Assembly: GCA_026131555.1 (NCBI GenBank)
Contig: JAMXJH010000004.1
Span: forward strand, 118,347 to 182,346
Source of the DNA: Aerococcaceae bacterium NML190073
Lineage (GTDB): Bacteria > Bacillota > Bacilli > Lactobacillales > Aerococcaceae
Reading direction: 5' to 3'
Length of the DNA: 64,000 nt
Shown here: positions 38,147 to 47,657 of the stretch, piece by piece
Layout: the number at the start of each line of letters is the position of its first letter
Numbering within the stretch: position 1 is the first letter of the stretch
Made by a program: the position numbers and the translations under genes
The notes under the pieces: model-generated
The model's input: the letters and a program-made list of their open reading frames with translations, nothing else
What the model was told of the DNA's origin: nothing
Databases searched by the model: none

Positions 38147-38999
38147 TCAAATAAATCCCTTCACCCTTCACTTGGCGAATCAACTTCTTCTTCAATAATT
38201 GTCCGACAGCACGTTTGAATTGTCCCTTACTAATACCTAACTGCTGAATGATTTGTTCAGGGTCCGATTTATCATGCAATGGCAAAAAATGTCCCGGCGC
38301 CTTCATCAATATTGCCTGAATCAAACCAGCATCATCATCAATCGCCTCGTGTGCTCGGGGTTTCAACGAAATATTGATACCACCATCTTGACGAACTCCG
38401 ATAACGCGCGCCTCCAATACTTCACCTAAACGCGGTTCTGTTTGACGCTCGCTTTCATGCAAGAATGCGGAATAGCCCTCTGTCGTAATACAGAGCGAAC
38501 CTGCCTGCTTCACACGATAGACAGTTGCCGTTACGTTCTGATTCATTGCATCAGTCGGTGCCTTCTTGAATTGCTGACGCATCACTTCCTCGTCCGCCAT
38601 TTTGCCCCAGAAACGATTGCGTTCATCTACCGTATACGTCAGGAATAAACGCCCCTCTTTCTTCGGCCAAAGGTGCGACAGTGCCGGTAAGTCATCCAGC
38701 GACACAACCACTTCCTTATCTTTTAGACCAATATCTACAAACACGCCTAAATCTTTACGTGCTTGCACAACCGTCCCCCACCCGTAATATTCCGGGCGAA
38801 TATCCGGCAGTTCCGTTTGAATGACTTTCTTCCCATTGCGGGTTTCGTAAATCATTCCCTCTACTTGATTGCCACGCACTAATGTTTCGTCGACATCTTC
38901 TTTATTCAATGCAAATGTCACGCCATCCACTTGAACGAAATATTCCTTCTCATTCTCGTCGGTGACAGTAGCCGTTACAATCGTTCCATACTTTGCCAT
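38118..38999 (-). CDS. cvfB: CvfB-family S1 RNA-binding protein
   Basis: A 293-residue RNA-binding protein with S1-type beta-barrels (for example WGTVVQARKDLGVFVDIGLKDKE) and a C-terminal winged helix (QQLGISKGQFKRAVGQLLKKKLI). CvfB affects virulence and haemolysin expression in staphylococci. It heads the cvfB-xerD-deoB-punA run; a GAGGAG site precedes the ATG. Confidence 0.9.
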   Translation of the reverse strand: MAKYGTIVTATVTDENEKEYFVQVDGVTFALNKEDVDETLVRGNQVEGMIYETRNGKKVIQTELPDIRPEYYGWGTVVQARKDLGVFVDIGLKDKEVVVSLDDLPALSHLWPKKEGRLFLTYTVDERNRFWGKMADEEVMRQQFKKAPTDAMNQNVTATVYRVKQAGSLCITTEGYSAFLHESERQTEPRLGEVLEARVIGVRQDGGINISLKPRAHEAIDDDAGLIQAILMKAPGHFLPLHDKSDPEQIIQQLGISKGQFKRAVGQLLKKKLIRQVKGEGIYLNDEATSAGV

Positions 39000-39303
39000 A
39001 CTCTCAACTCCTCGTTTCTATAGTTTACCATAAATTCCGCACAATTACTTCAAAAAATACTCTCAACACTCCAAGGGCACAAATTCTTATAAATTCGTAT
39101 TCTCAAATAAAAACAACTAGACAATAATATTAAATTTTTAATAAACGCAATGATTACTATTCGTATCATAATGGTAGCGGTAAATACCAAATGAATTTTT
39201 ATAGCGTATTAAAGTTTAATTAAACTTTTTCATTAAGTTCTTTCTTGAAAAAATTAGGGTCGCCTTATAAAATATCAAGTACTATAAAAAAAGGAGAATT
39301 ATA
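39000..39303. other. AT-rich gap with the promoter of the surface-protein gene
   Basis: About 300 bp between divergent genes. Distinctly AT-rich compared with the blocks to the left. A strong promoter for the + gene lies at 39245-39273; the cvfB promoter should lie within about 39000-39060, but I find no clear hexamer pair. No other structure is seen. Confidence 0.6.
39245..39273 (+). promoter_or_regulatory. Promoter of the proline-repeat surface protein
   Basis: -35 TTGAAA, 17-bp spacer, -10 TAAAAT, with AAAAGGAG before the ATG at 39304. Confidence 0.75.
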
Positions 39304-40959
39304 ATGCACAAAAAACATTTAAGTTTCAAGTCTTTTACTTATGTAACTTTATTAACGTTAACCATTACATCTACTCCTACTGTACTTGCAGAAACATTGG
39401 GGAATGAAGTGGAACACATGAACGCTTACTCTCAGGAGTTACCTACTGAAATTAGCGAACCCGCAGAAAACAGCGAACATGTTGAAAATAATGAGGAAGA
39501 AATGGACACTGTAAATTTCTCAGAGTCAAACAATGAAGAAGCAAACGAACGTGCTAAATTAACACAAAAAATTGAAGAAGGCGTCCAAAAAGCGTTGACC
39601 ACTCCGGGATTTGTACTTGTTGACGGACACAATGCCTACATCCAACTCATCCAAAATGCGGCATCCATCGACGAAGTTGATCAGCACTTAGCAGAATTAA
39701 AAACAAAAGCCGATAGCGCTTTAGCATTCCAAAAGAAAAGAGAAGAGGCAAACGATTTTATTGCTAATAACTATAAATATTTAGGAGAGCGTCTGGCAGA
39801 TTATAGTAGTTTTATCGAGCAGGAAAAAACCGAAAAAGGTCTTGAGCAAATCAAAGCCAAGGCTGAAGATGAACATAAGAAAATATTAATCAAGCTAAGT
39901 GAAGATACAATTGAAAGAATCAATAAAACACAAGAACAAATCAATGCCCTACCTGAACTAGATGCCAATAATCCGGATTACTCGATTCAACGCCAACTGT
40001 GGAGCATTGCGCTGAAACAAATCCCAAATTCAATCGCCTATACCAATACTGTCAAACGTCAAAATTCCTCTGCAATGAACAAACATTATGAAGACAGCTT
40101 ACTACATTGGGAGATTTACGCAAATATCGAACTGCTATCCAGAAAAGCAGCAGAATATCGCAAAGCTTTCCCGTCAAATGAAGCATTATCAAATAAAGTG
40201 CGCGATATGATTTACGCAGAAGGAACTCCCTACTCTACGATAGAAGGTGCGCAAGAAATCCCTTACGATGGTCATCTCAGAATTTTCTTCAAACGTGATA
40301 TCGTCGATAAATTCAAAGAGATTGAAGTATTGTACAATCAATTGATCGCTACCGAAGAAAAAGACCAACCGAAAGCTGAACCTAAACCGCAACCAGAGAT
40401 GAAGCCACAACCGGAAGCTGAACCTAAACCACAACCAGAGATGAAGCCGCAACCGGAAACTGAAACTAAACCTCAGCCAGAGGTTAAACCGCAACCGGAA
40501 ACTGAAACTAAACCTCAACCAGAGGTTAAACCGCAACCGGAAACTGAACCTAAACCTCAGCCAGAGGTTAAACCGCAACCGGAAACTGAAACTAAACCTC
40601 AGCCAGAGGTTAAACCGCAACCGGAAACTGAACCGCAACCAGAGGCACAGCCTAAACCGGAAACTAAACCGCAACCAGAGGCACAGCCTAAACCAGAAAC
40701 TAAACCAAAACCAGAGGCACAACCTCAACCAGAGGTTAAACCGCAACCAGACGTTAAACCCCAAACAGAAATGCAACCTAAACAGGAAACTCAACCAAAA
40801 GCAGAAATGCAACCACAAACAGACGCCCAACCTAAATCAGAAACAAAACCACAAGAATTGTTGAAAGCCGGCGAAGAGCATTCATTTTCACTATTGGTTG
40901 GATTCTTCTTGTCGCTGTTCTCTTTATTCGCATTGAAAAAACACACTACAGAAGAATAA
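39304..40959 (+). CDS. Proline-rich repeat surface protein with degenerate sorting signal
   Basis: A 551-residue exported protein. Residues 1-29 are a signal peptide (cleavage near VLAET). Residues 30-350 are acidic and mainly helical, with coiled-coil-like stretches; no known domain is recognised. Residues 361-515 are Pro/Gln/Glu/Lys repeats, first six 14-residue units of KPQPE.KPQPE.E type, then shorter ones, likely a wall-spanning stalk. The C-terminus looks like a sortase substrate (hydrophobic helix, then KKHTTEE), but the motif reads LLKAGE where LPxTG is expected. So it may be membrane-anchored only. The repeat stalk resembles those of bacterial adhesins; ligand unknown. Confidence 0.85.
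   Translation: MHKKHLSFKSFTYVTLLTLTITSTPTVLAETLGNEVEHMNAYSQELPTEISEPAENSEHVENNEEEMDTVNFSESNNEEANERAKLTQKIEEGVQKALTTPGFVLVDGHNAYIQLIQNAASIDEVDQHLAELKTKADSALAFQKKREEANDFIANNYKYLGERLADYSSFIEQEKTEKGLEQIKAKAEDEHKKILIKLSEDTIERINKTQEQINALPELDANNPDYSIQRQLWSIALKQIPNSIAYTNTVKRQNSSAMNKHYEDSLLHWEIYANIELLSRKAAEYRKAFPSNEALSNKVRDMIYAEGTPYSTIEGAQEIPYDGHLRIFFKRDIVDKFKEIEVLYNQLIATEEKDQPKAEPKPQPEMKPQPEAEPKPQPEMKPQPETETKPQPEVKPQPETETKPQPEVKPQPETEPKPQPEVKPQPETETKPQPEVKPQPETEPQPEAQPKPETKPQPEAQPKPETKPKPEAQPQPEVKPQPDVKPQTEMQPKQETQPKAEMQPQTDAQPKSETKPQELLKAGEEHSFSLLVGFFLSLFSLFALKKHTTEE
40384..40635 (+). repeat. Six in-frame 42-bp repeats in the surface-protein stalk
   Basis: Units at 40384, 40426, 40468, 40510, 40552 and 40594, each coding a 14-residue KPQPE-type unit; irregular shorter repeats continue to about 40850. 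Nearly identical DNA suggests recent copy-number change. Confidence 0.9.
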
Positions 40960-41020
40960 TTCAAGCACAATTGAATTAGTAATATTGAGTTACTGACACT
41001 GTTCTCTTTAATTAATACAA

Positions 41021-41065
41021 AACATCTCTACCGATCTCAAAATAGTCGAGTTCGGTGGAGATGTT
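41021..41065 (+). terminator. Terminator after the surface-protein gene
   Basis: Arms AACATCTCTACCGA (41021-41034) and TCGGTGGAGATGTT (41052-41065) with one mismatch, followed by TATTTG. Confidence 0.75.
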
Positions 41066-41087
41066 TATTTGTATCGACATAAAAAAA

Positions 41088-41114
41088 CCACAAACCTTTT
41101 TTCAAGGTTTGTGG
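41088..41114 (-). terminator. Terminator after csp
   Basis: Perfect 11-bp stem CCACAAACCTT / AAGGTTTGTGG, 5-nt loop, then seven T on the minus strand. Confidence 0.9.
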
Positions 41115-41130
41115 GTTGGTTATTGATAAA

Positions 41131-41334
41131 TTAAGCTAATTTCTCAACGTTTGTTGCTTGTAAGCCGCGTTGACCTTCTTCAACTTCAAAGCTTACTAAT
41201 TGACCTTCTTCTAAAGTCTTGAAACCTTCACCTAAAATAGCTGAGAAATGAACAAACACATCTGAACCACCTTCGCGTTCGATAAAACCGAAGCCTTTGT
41301 CTGAGTTAAACCATTTTACTTTTCCTTGTTCCAT
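41131..41334 (-). CDS. csp: Cold-shock protein
   Basis: A 67-residue single-stranded nucleic-acid-binding protein with RNP1 (KGFGFI) and RNP2 (DVFVHF). Full length and standard start [10 protein letters not shown] behind GAGGAG. The leader of about 95 nt between the promoter and ATG is of the kind used for cold-regulated translation. Confidence 0.96.
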   Translation of the reverse strand: MEQGKVKWFNSDKGFGFIEREGGSDVFVHFSAILGEGFKTLEEGQLVSFEVEEGQRGLQATNVEKLA

Positions 41335-41435
41335 TATTGGACTCCTCTCGTGCTTTTTGCACTAAAATATATTTATGCTGTTGCTCTGTGGTGCTTAACA
41401 GATGTTACTACTACCGTTCACAAAAACATAGTCTA

Positions 41436-41464
41436 ACTATACCACCATTTCTTACATAATGCAA
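41436..41464 (-). promoter_or_regulatory. Predicted csp promoter
   Basis: -35 TTGCAT, 17-bp spacer, -10 TATAGT; start point expected near 41429, giving a leader of about 95 nt. The remaining gap to 41646 shows no gene or clear terminator. Confidence 0.7.
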
Positions 41465-41646
41465 ACGATTTAATAAAACATTTCAATTCTACTTTTTGAA
41501 ATCTAACATTACAATCCGCTTCAAAACCTAAAAGTTAACCCTTGGTTGATGATAGAGCACCCTCTTTTGTAGATAAACAATTAAGGAAAGAACTCTGGAC
41601 AGGAAACATAAGAGAAGTGATTCAATACGGATGACAGTCCCTTTAT

Positions 41647-43362
41647 TTAGTTTTCATCTTTCTTGGCAAAAACAAATAACTCACATAAAGCAACAAGCAC
41701 TAATATTATCCCTGCAAAAAATACAGATCCCACTTCTCCCGTACTAGGTAACAGTTCAGAAGAACCATTAGATTGTTGGATGGTTAGTTGTGGGGCTGGT
41801 TCCGGTTGCGGGGCTGGCTCCGGTTGTAGGGCTGGTTCTGGCTGTGGGGCTGATTCCGGTTGCGGGGCTGGCTCCGGTTGTGGGGTTAGTTCCGGCTGTG
41901 GGGTTGGTTCTGGCTGTGGGGCTGGTTCCGGTTGCGGGGCTGGCTCCGGTTGTGGGGTTGGTTCAAAACGTACAACAGCTATATCTCTGGTGTCCTCATT
42001 CAATGGTGCTATATAAGTTGTCGCAGGATCAGCATAGAGATTAAACGCTTCAACATAATTAAATGCACCTTTTGATACATCTGTCCCAATGAGTCTCCAA
42101 TCCCCTGTAAATCCTGTTACCCCTGTATTGGTACCATACAGCCCATTTCTATCAAACTGTTGATTATTTATATGATTCGGATGCGACACGAAAAATGCTG
42201 ATCTTCTTCCACCAGCGTATTCAAATAAATTTTGGGCACCAGCTTCATACGAATGCAGACCACCTTCAAAATACCCTCTCCAACCTAAAGCAGTCCATAA
42301 AGGTAAATTAGGTGTTTTTAAGGCTTGCTCCTTTGTCACCTTAAAACTAACTCTCATTGCCATAGGATGTCCATCACCCTCTGCAGTAAACAAGTAATTT
42401 TTGATGGTATTTGGAAGTGTCTCATATGTGGCAATATTATCTTCAATACTTTCTAAATCCACTCCATCGTCATTTTGCTCATAGTTACCCGGTACATTAT
42501 TATAGGTATATTTTGAGTAGCCAAGAAATAGAATCGCATTCGGTAAGTCCAATAGTCCTTTGGCTTTTCGAATTTCAATTTCATTATGCCAGGCTAAAGA
42601 CGCACCACTGAAATATTCACTATCATCGTCAATTTTTCGCTCCTCAGAAACTAATCGCTCACGTTCAGATAGTGTTGCATCGAAATCTTCCAGAGAAGTC
42701 GTCACTCCTAAAGGGACCTCTACATTTCTTGAAGCACCCATTCTTGCTTCTAATGAATCACCATAGAATCGATTCGTTTGTCCTATTTCTTTTAGCTCTT
42801 TACGGTCGTAAGTCCCGATTTGAGTGAACGTAACCTCCTCTCCAAATCCAGGTAATGCAATGTGAAATGTATTGCCTGTTTGGATATGATTACTACTTTG
42901 AATTGCTTGCACTGATACTTGATAAGAGTATTCAATATAGCCATCTTCTAGCTCTTTTGCTTCCAGAGGGGTTACATCTACTGCTCCACCAACCGAATGA
43001 ACGTTATCTGAAATCCTATACGATCTAGAAGTAACGGGTGTCATAGTAAATGTATCGTGTTCCTCAGGCATTACATTCGTCTCTAGAGGACTTGGAGAAG
43101 TTGGCTCTGTTGATTTATTCGTTAATTCTCCTTCATTCAATGTCACATCACTTATATTAGATACTGATTCAAGTGAAACAATTGCAACCTCTTCATCCTT
43201 AGGTTGTACACTTTCTAATTCCGTCGCCCCCACCGAGTGAGTTCCAATTCCCAAAAATGTCAACCCTACAAGTGCAGGAACTACTCCCAACTTAAACTTT
43301 CTGATTGAAAAACGCTGTGTCATTTGCGCAATATTATGATGGTTTGCTCTTTTATTAAACAT
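41647..43362 (-). CDS. YSIRK-signal LPXTG-anchored surface protein
   Basis: A 571-residue cell-wall protein. The long signal peptide carries the YSIRK-type motif ([16 protein letters not shown], about 19-34), which directs secretion to the division septum. A middle region of about 350 residues (roughly 105-475) matches no domain I know; part of it ([16 protein letters not shown]) resembles the beta-rich ligand-binding regions of adhesins. Residues about 478-535 are PQPEPA repeats, then LPSTGEVG, a hydrophobic helix and the charged tail AKKDEN, a complete sortase A signal. Start at the ATG at 43362 behind AAAGGAGA; the frame extends to 43428 without support. It lies downstream of an Mga-like regulator. 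Confidence 0.9.
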   Translation of the reverse strand: MFNKRANHHNIAQMTQRFSIRKFKLGVVPALVGLTFLGIGTHSVGATELESVQPKDEEVAIVSLESVSNISDVTLNEGELTNKSTEPTSPSPLETNVMPEEHDTFTMTPVTSRSYRISDNVHSVGGAVDVTPLEAKELEDGYIEYSYQVSVQAIQSSNHIQTGNTFHIALPGFGEEVTFTQIGTYDRKELKEIGQTNRFYGDSLEARMGASRNVEVPLGVTTSLEDFDATLSERERLVSEERKIDDDSEYFSGASLAWHNEIEIRKAKGLLDLPNAILFLGYSKYTYNNVPGNYEQNDDGVDLESIEDNIATYETLPNTIKNYLFTAEGDGHPMAMRVSFKVTKEQALKTPNLPLWTALGWRGYFEGGLHSYEAGAQNLFEYAGGRRSAFFVSHPNHINNQQFDRNGLYGTNTGVTGFTGDWRLIGTDVSKGAFNYVEAFNLYADPATTYIAPLNEDTRDIAVVRFEPTPQPEPAPQPEPAPQPEPTPQPELTPQPEPAPQPESAPQPEPALQPEPAPQPEPAPQLTIQQSNGSSELLPSTGEVGSVFFAGIILVLVALCELFVFAKKDEN

Positions 43363-43433
43363 ATCACTTTCTCCTTTATATGAATTTTTGTGATGAAAAT
43401 GAGTTTCTATGGTGTTACTCACAATCAAAGACT

Positions 43434-43457
43434 ATTGTATAGGAATACTAAGTACAA
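43434..43457 (-). promoter_or_regulatory. Possible promoter of the YSIRK protein gene
   Basis: -10 TACAAT at 43434-43439 with a weak T-rich -35 region about 17-18 bp upstream. A weak -35 would fit activation by the neighbouring regulator. Confidence 0.35.
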
Positions 43458-43586
43458 CAAAAATCATTTTTATGAGCCTTTAGTGAAAAAAATGGTGCAG
43501 AAGAAAAAGTTATCGTCGCTAACAACGATTCATCTTTATTTATAAATTAAAAAATAACGCGGTATCACCATGCACACTTTATGTTG

Positions 43587-45077
43587 CTAAATATTTCTTT
43601 TCTTTAAACTAATTTCCTCCACTATCTCTCTTAACTTTTGAACGGTTGAGGCTTCAACAATCTTATCCACATACAGATAGTACTCTAAATCTTGGGTTGG
43701 GAGTTCGAAAGTAGATACAATAATATCATACTCGGAGTTAACAAGTTCATCGAGATTTAGCACTTCCTCAGTAAATGGTTCCGCCAGAAGTTGCTCATTC
43801 ATATAATAGTTAAATGTATCACAAATCGCTTTAGCATGTGGCAAATCAAAATCACTGATAACTAGCGCTTTAATAACAGGCAACTTACTATATAGTTCAT
43901 TGAATAAGTGATCCCAATGACTAAACAGTGTATACACCAAATGATTTATAATATATTCATTACATTCACCATGTACCTTCAAGCGATATTCAGTTAATCC
44001 TTCTACAACCTTCTTATAAAAATTTGGATAATATGTCTCCAATACCTTTATTACTCGCTTTTTCTTATTATGTAAAATAAAATATGATTCGATCTCAAAT
44101 TTATCCAAATGTGACGTATTATGTAAATGAAGGATTAAGTCTTCGTAATTTGTTAATCTTATGCCAAAGTCCGCTAGCAAATTCATCAAAAACTTTTTGA
44201 GTAATTGAACGGATGAAGCAACGTGTCGGTGGATGCTGACATCCGCTAGCAACTGTTCATAAGAGAAATAAAAATCCTTTCTAACAAATCCTGCAAATAA
44301 CTGCTCTAATGTTTTAAAATTGAGTGCTATTCCTAATTTTTGACTATATCCTGTAATTATCTCATTAAAATTCTCTGATTGCTTTATACGCTCATACAAT
44401 TCTTTACTATACGCAGAATCAATACTTAAGGTGTTCCCTTGTACCGTACGATAGTAATTTACGGCCACCACATATTTAAAAAAACGGAATCGTGCAAAAT
44501 CTTGTGGTATTTTCGAAAAATTGGAAAAATAAAGCAATATCTCTGAAAAGATTCTCTCATCTAGGTATACGAATGGCCACGCTAATGTTTCACATTTCTC
44601 CGAAAAATATTGGGCAAAGAAATACCTAATATCTCGCTCATCTCCCTCAATTCTCAATTGCCCACCAACGACTTTAAAATGGAATAATTGAATAATGGCC
44701 TTGTTAATTTTTTCAATCGCTCGATAAAATGAAGATACACTGATGTAAAGAGATTCTGAGGCATCTATTACAGAAACGCCTGGGTTAAAGAAAATATATT
44801 CCAACACTCGAAAATTTAAACTATTCTCTAAATAATATCTGTATACTCCATCAATGCCTATCGTTGCATTTGTGCGGAGTATCACCCCTTTGATAGAAGT
44901 TTGTATGTCTAATTTTTCGAACGTTGACTTGATGGTCGAAAGATCATTAATAATTACTCTTTCAGATGCTTTGACTAATTCAGCTAGTTCCTTAAGATGA
45001 ACAAACTCCTTTTTTTCATACAGAACTTCAATAATCTCTAGTTGTCTCTGTTGTGACTTCGACAAAAGCATTTTCAT
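43587..45077 (-). CDS. Mga-like (PRD/HTH) transcriptional regulator
   Basis: A 496-residue regulator with an N-terminal winged helix (about 15-65: EFVHLKELAELVKASERVIINDL), the second Mga helix-turn-helix (SVIDASESLYISVSSFYRAIEKIN), central PRD-like helical domains and a C-terminal IIB-like part. Length and plan match Mga/AtxA-type virulence regulators, which activate adjacent surface-protein genes. Start at the ATG at 45077 with AAGGAG at 8 nt; a GTG three codons upstream overlaps the ribosome site. Its likely target is the YSIRK gene just downstream. Confidence 0.85.
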   Translation of the reverse strand: MKMLLSKSQQRQLEIIEVLYEKKEFVHLKELAELVKASERVIINDLSTIKSTFEKLDIQTSIKGVILRTNATIGIDGVYRYYLENSLNFRVLEYIFFNPGVSVIDASESLYISVSSFYRAIEKINKAIIQLFHFKVVGGQLRIEGDERDIRYFFAQYFSEKCETLAWPFVYLDERIFSEILLYFSNFSKIPQDFARFRFFKYVVAVNYYRTVQGNTLSIDSAYSKELYERIKQSENFNEIITGYSQKLGIALNFKTLEQLFAGFVRKDFYFSYEQLLADVSIHRHVASSVQLLKKFLMNLLADFGIRLTNYEDLILHLHNTSHLDKFEIESYFILHNKKKRVIKVLETYYPNFYKKVVEGLTEYRLKVHGECNEYIINHLVYTLFSHWDHLFNELYSKLPVIKALVISDFDLPHAKAICDTFNYYMNEQLLAEPFTEEVLNLDELVNSEYDIIVSTFELPTQDLEYYLYVDKIVEASTVQKLREIVEEISLKKRNI

Positions 45078-45428
45078 AAGTTGCACTCCTTCAAGTATTA
45101 TATGTACATTTTATTGTTTTTTTACTTGTTTTCAACAAATTATTTTTACTTCTTGTCTTTATTTTATATCTTTTTTCACTTCAATGACACTTTTTTGCAC
45201 CTACACGCGTTAACATTGATTTTCTATAACATCGAAATAGCCTTGAATACCAGGTCATTCACTCAATGATTACGCATGAATAGACCCTTCATATAATAAA
45301 AAACAGATAAGGTGTATTGCCTTATCTGTCCATACAATATCAGTTGTATTCCTTGGTATGCTAATACATCAGTAAAAATACCTCTAATTTTTTGGAGGGA
45401 ACTTTGCACCACTATAGATAAGGAGCCC
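45078..45428. other. AT-rich gap between radC and the Mga-like gene
   Basis: Contains the radC terminator (45302-45329) and presumably the promoter of the regulator in a T-rich tract around 45100-45200. Small open frames here have no ribosome site or family resemblance. Confidence 0.5.
45302..45329 (-). terminator. Terminator after radC
   Basis: ACAGATAAGG / CCTTATCTGT 10-bp stem with 7-nt loop, then a run of T on the minus strand. Confidence 0.85.
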
Positions 45429-46121
45429 TTATCCAAAAATTGTCGTACTTTCACGTAAACTTAAATAATCACCATCTCCAATAATCAAATGATCCAGCAA
45501 TTCAATGCCCATTAAGCTCCCACACATCAACATTCGCTGTGTAAATGAAACATCTGCCTCCGACGGTGTTGTATCGCCACTTGGATGATTATGCGCAATA
45601 ATCATCCGTGCTGTTGGGTACTTCACGGCTTCTTTGAAAATTTCTCGCGGATGTGCGACAGATTGATTCACTGACCCCTTAAAAATTGTCTGCTTCTTAA
45701 TAATTTCATTTTTGCTATTCAAAAATAATACAACTAAATGCTCCTGATGCAAATCTTTCATTTCTTGAGATAGCCACTCGCCTGCCAGCTTAGTGGATGT
45801 GATGAGTCCATACTTTGGTATCGAACTTTGAGCAATACGCATGCCTAACTCTATCGCAGCCTTCAGTTCGATTGCCTTAACCGGACCAATTCCTTTCACT
45901 TGCTGAAATTCCGATAAACTGGCATGTTTCAGCGTATTCAAGCTTTCGAACGTCTGCAAGAAACGCATGGCTAACTGTAAGACATGTTCCTCCTTCGTAC
46001 CGGTCCGCAACAAAATTGCTAACAACTCATGATTGGACAGCGCCTTCTCCCCATATAGCATTAAACGCTCTCTCGGTTGCGACTCTTGCGGCACTTCTTG
46101 AATAAATGATGTCAATTTCAT
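45429..46121 (-). CDS. radC: RadC family JAB-domain protein
   Basis: A 230-residue protein with N-terminal helix-hairpin-helix (VKGIGPVKAIELKAAIELG) and the C-terminal MPN/JAB metalloprotease-like motif HNHPSGDTTPSEAD. Despite the name, a DNA-repair role is doubtful and the activity is not known. It follows folC by 57 bp, a usual arrangement in lactobacilli and enterococci. Confidence 0.92.
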   Translation of the reverse strand: MKLTSFIQEVPQESQPRERLMLYGEKALSNHELLAILLRTGTKEEHVLQLAMRFLQTFESLNTLKHASLSEFQQVKGIGPVKAIELKAAIELGMRIAQSSIPKYGLITSTKLAGEWLSQEMKDLHQEHLVVLFLNSKNEIIKKQTIFKGSVNQSVAHPREIFKEAVKYPTARMIIAHNHPSGDTTPSEADVSFTQRMLMCGSLMGIELLDHLIIGDGDYLSLRESTTIFG

Positions 46122-46178
46122 ATAAAAATTCCTCCCTTTTGCTAATAGATACGCAAGGCGGGAGGAGGTTCATCTTAT

Positions 46179-47486
46179 TTATTTCATAAAATATTGGCGG
46201 ACAGCGGATACAAAGTACAGCGAGCCTGTTACGACTAAAAGCGCCTTGTCGTTGCCCTTTTCTCGTTGGGTATACTGTTCAATAAACGGACGCCAATCGT
46301 TATGAAGTTGCCAATCCGTTTGCCATTCAGAAAGACTGTTTGCAACACCTTCAAATTGTGATACAGGCATAGCATCCTTATGTTGGAACTCAGTTAATAC
46401 TAATTCTTTAGCATCGAAAGTATCCAAAATCGCTAATTGTTGGCGTTGGTCTTTCGTCGATAAACCGGAATACAATAGCGTCAACTCATAGTCGATGAAT
46501 AAAGTTGCCAACATATGGCGCAACGCAAGTAAGCCGGCTTGATTGTGGGCACCGTCAATATAAATCAATGGCGTGTCGGACATTTTTTCCATGCGGGCAT
46601 ACCACTGTGTGTGTTGTAAGGCGTCTGTGGCGCTTTCCCAGTTGATAGCGTGTCCTATTTGCTGCATCCATGCTTCAAAGGCGCGCAGTGCGACACAGGC
46701 GTTATCAACTTGATGTGCACCAAGCATTTGACTCTTAAAGACTCTCTCATTGTAATGAAACTGGGTGCCTTGTGGCGATAATGTCACATCCGTTGTAGTA
46801 AAATCTCGATGATACGCATATAATTTGGCAGACTGTTGTGCGGTTTGTTGGCGAATAATCATCATCGCTTCTTCCGCAATCGCACCTGTAATGACGGTTG
46901 CTTGCCTTTTGATAATGCCGGCTTTTTGATACGCAATGTCGCTTAAGGTATTGCCTAATTTATCCATATGATCCAAGCCAATCGTTGTAATGACGGCAAC
47001 TTTGCCGTCCAGTACATTGGTGCAGTCTCCCAATCCGCCAATTCCCACTTCAATCAGGCAGACATCGCATTTTTGCCGAGCGAAATAAACGCATGCCATG
47101 GCTGTGTATAGTTCAAATCCGGCGAGTTGTCCGAATGTTGTTGTCTGCATGTATGCATTGAGCGTCAGCATCTCATTGGTCAGCGCAATCAGTTCATCAT
47201 CCGGAATCGGCATATCATTGAAGGCAATCCGTTCGTTGAACCGCATAATATGAGGCGATGTGAACGTGCCGACCTTTAAGTGTTGCGACATCAATAAGTG
47301 TTTGAGAAACGCACTGACACTTCCTTTGCCGTTCGTACCTGTCAGATGAATTATCGGTAATTGATGTTGCGGGTTGCCAAGATAATTTAGGGCATGGCGT
47401 AGTCGTTCTAAGTTCTGCCGTGGCTGATTATTTTTCGGTGTTTGGAGCCAGCTAAGTGCAGAAGTAATGGTTGTAAATGAATTCAT
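46179..47486 (-). CDS. folC: Folylpolyglutamate/dihydrofolate synthase
   Basis: Adds glutamate residues to folates and may also form dihydrofolate. The 435-residue protein has the P-loop GTNGKGSVSAFL near 50-60, the Mur-ligase core (LIEVGIGGLGDCTNVL) and IDGAHNQAG in the C-terminal domain. Normally directly follows valS; here about 900 bp with repeats lie between. Confidence 0.95.
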   Translation of the reverse strand: MNSFTTITSALSWLQTPKNNQPRQNLERLRHALNYLGNPQHQLPIIHLTGTNGKGSVSAFLKHLLMSQHLKVGTFTSPHIMRFNERIAFNDMPIPDDELIALTNEMLTLNAYMQTTTFGQLAGFELYTAMACVYFARQKCDVCLIEVGIGGLGDCTNVLDGKVAVITTIGLDHMDKLGNTLSDIAYQKAGIIKRQATVITGAIAEEAMMIIRQQTAQQSAKLYAYHRDFTTTDVTLSPQGTQFHYNERVFKSQMLGAHQVDNACVALRAFEAWMQQIGHAINWESATDALQHTQWYARMEKMSDTPLIYIDGAHNQAGLLALRHMLATLFIDYELTLLYSGLSTKDQRQQLAILDTFDAKELVLTEFQHKDAMPVSQFEGVANSLSEWQTDWQLHNDWRPFIEQYTQREKGNDKALLVVTGSLYFVSAVRQYFMK

Positions 47487-47657
47487 AGAAATAAACGGCT
47501 CCTTTGTCGTTAATATTTGCTTTCATCGCCAAATGTTGAACACTTCAAGTATAAAGTTCGACACTTCTGTAAAGGTTTGATAAACGTTTAGTCAGAATGA
47601 CCATGCAATAGACATGTTTGCACGGAAAGTCCTCCATACATGGTTGCGTTCATAGTA

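Noticed and set aside
40189..40830. Leu/Trp/Phe-rich 213-codon open frame opposite the stalk repeats
   Set aside because: It is the antisense of the KPQPE repeats; composition is an artefact.
45263..45454. 63-codon open frame downstream of radC
   Set aside because: It runs across the radC terminator and radC end; no ribosome site or resemblance.
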